Shown in pieces: positions 5,675-6,577 of a DNA stretch of 6,577 bases. Below the pieces are notes generated by a model. It ran no database searches and had not been told where the DNA came from. It saw only the letters and a list, made by a program, of their open reading frames with translations. This DNA is from Lachnospiraceae bacterium. Lineage in GTDB: Bacteria > Bacillota > Clostridia > Lachnospirales > Lachnospiraceae. Every line of letters begins with the position of its first letter. The first letter of the stretch is position 1. A program made the translations under genes and the position numbers. The stretch is from the NCBI GenBank assembly GCA_017483425.1, contig JAFUWM010000041.1, positions 1 through 6,577 of the forward strand, given 5' to 3'.

Positions 5675-5691
5675 TGCTCAAAAACAGTCAA
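5664..5691 (-). promoter_or_regulatory. Sigma-A-type promoter for the DUF6472-like to HAD operon
   Basis: On the minus strand TTGACT (5691-5686, 5 of 6 to consensus) and TATAGT (5669-5664, 5 of 6) are separated by 16 bp. It starts only 18 bp after the stop of the beta-helix gene and reads into a leader of about 130 nt before the DUF6472-like start. No other sequence in the gap matches as well. Confidence 0.55.
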
Positions 5692-5709
5692 AGGACTTAT
5701 CTTTCCAAG

Positions 5710-6577
5710 TCAATCCGGTTTGTCAGGAGGATTGCCATCATGGGGACCACCCTCTCCATTGGGCTTTTCCGGAGGGGCACCGTCCGGTTTCTCAGGTGGT
5801 TCATTACCACTGGGCGGAGTCATGTCACCCCTGCTTTCATTTATTTTTATCTCAATAGCTTCCCCTTCAGCCTTTGAACCAGCTGTATACGTTTTGCCGT
5901 CAACTGTTAATGTATATCCGTTCAGATCTATTGAATCCACATCACAAGTGAGAGATTTTATGCAGGAATCGCCTGTAAGTATCCATTTGGATCCGTCTGT
6001 CAGCTCTACGTAGACATCACCTGCTGCTCCGTCCGGATTTACCGCTCCGCTAAAGGAACTGCCGTCTTTCAAACAAAGATTGAGCACTGATATGTCATCT
6101 ACTATCATATCACCGTCTATCTTCTGGTCTGATGCGGTAAGATTAACTTTTCCTCCATTTTCACCGTCTTTTCCCCATCCGGCTGCAGCAGCTCTGAGGA
6201 ATACCCCATCGCCGTTATTTACTATCTCCACCCCTGAGAGGCTGATATCTGTTGCCGTATTGTTTACGAAAAATACATCCCCATTTGCGTTGAAGATGCT
6301 GCCACCATTCGCCGTAAACTGTGCCAGTCCTGTATCTGCGTCCCCGGACATCGACTGGTAAATCATGACAGCCTGATAATAGTCAGATTTATCACTGTTT
6401 TTTGTATTATTATCTGCGTTCAGGACAACATTGTTAAGTGTTACCGAATTCTTTCCTTCTACGACTACGCCCTGAGAGGATGTGGATGTCAATGCTGCAT
6501 CGTTCACTGTTATATCGGCCGTTGAGTAGATGGCCGGCGACCCTTTTCCGTCCGTAGTATAGTCACCTCCGTTTACC
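5710..6577 (-). CDS. Secreted beta-helix, carbohydrate-binding-like surface protein, C-terminal part
   Basis: 288 codons are visible. The frame is open through the right edge of the window, so the 5' end with the expected signal peptide is missing; an internal GTG at 6507 is not the start. The visible part opens with GGDYTTDGKGSPAIYSTADI, then repeats rungs of short beta strands with Asn/Gly turns typical of a right-handed parallel beta-helix (GVVVEGKNSVTLNNVVLNA, VMIYQSMSGDADTG, FFVNNTATDISLSGVEI, DGDMIVDDISVLNLCL, NLNGYTLTV-like final rung at about 218-224). Similar proteins with the YQSMSGDA block are, from memory, common in Lachnospiraceae and annotated as carbohydrate-binding; binding is not proven. 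Residues of about 252-288 are a Pro/Glu/Lys/Gly tail with three imperfect PPEKPDG-like copies. There is no LPxTG, dockerin or C-terminal membrane segment, so anchoring, if any, lies outside the window. Extracellular location is inferred. Confidence 0.8.
   Translation of the reverse strand, partial: VNGGDYTTDGKGSPAIYSTADITVNDAALTSTSSQGVVVEGKNSVTLNNVVLNADNNTKNSDKSDYYQAVMIYQSMSGDADTGLAQFTANGGSIFNANGDVFFVNNTATDISLSGVEIVNNGDGVFLRAAAAGWGKDGENGGKVNLTASDQKIDGDMIVDDISVLNLCLKDGSSFSGAVNPDGAAGDVYVELTDGSKWILTGDSCIKSLTCDVDSIDLNGYTLTVDGKTYTAGSKAEGEAIEIKINESRGDMTPPSGNEPPEKPDGAPPEKPNGEGGPHDGNPPDKPD

Noticed and set aside
5526..5709. tRNA-like T-loop (GTTCGAG) and possible intrinsic terminator after the beta-helix gene (GGA...TCC followed by TTTG and TTTTT).
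   Set aside because: No cloverleaf arms pair around the T-loop-like bases, and the putative terminator stem is only about 3-4 bp and A/T-rich.
5588..6013. A 141-codon plus-strand open frame rich in Ser, Gly and Pro.
   Set aside because: It is the antisense shadow of the beta-helix gene's Pro/Gly tail and shows no domain or ribosome site.

Overview
All credible genes in this window read on the minus strand. The gene families point to a gut or rumen Firmicute of the Lachnospiraceae type. The evidence is a DUF6472-like Cys protein, a DUF1294 protein, an AlkZ-related protein, a YQSMSGDA-type secreted beta-helix protein, and an iron/heme lipoprotein carrying NEAT/Shp-like domains. This placement rests on recognising families by eye, not on a search.

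Reading in the direction of transcription (high to low coordinates), the window opens inside a secreted, repetitive beta-helix protein that resembles carbohydrate-binding proteins. Its 5' end lies beyond the window and it ends in a Pro/Glu/Lys/Gly-rich tail at 5710. A 184-bp intergenic stretch (5526-5709) follows. It holds a good sigma-A-type promoter whose -10 sits inside a 19-bp near-palindrome, and an unexplained 34-codon open frame without a start codon. Five short, tightly spaced genes follow and are probably one operon: a 58-aa DUF6472-like Cys protein (5349-5525), an AlkZ-related protein (4632-5324), a DUF1294 membrane protein with a GTG start (4369-4626), a 73-aa conserved small protein (4129-4350) and a HAD-family phosphatase-like protein (3471-4118). 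These look like housekeeping or accessory genes with no obvious shared pathway.

A 69-bp gap (3402-3470) carries an extended -10 promoter and starts a second transcription unit: an aldo/keto reductase (2487-3401), a large 691-aa lipoprotein (407-2482) and the start of a FecCD-type ABC permease (1-410, cut by the window edge). The reductase and lipoprotein genes are 4 bp apart. The lipoprotein and permease genes overlap by ATGA with no visible Shine-Dalgarno, which suggests coupled translation. The lipoprotein fuses two tandem NEAT/Shp-like beta domains to a class III (siderophore/heme/cobalamin type) substrate-binding domain. This is the most interesting object in the window: a likely single-chain heme or iron-chelate receptor feeding the adjacent permease. 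The ATPase would be expected beyond the left edge.

No rRNA, tRNA, CRISPR array, insertion sequence or convincing intrinsic terminator was seen.
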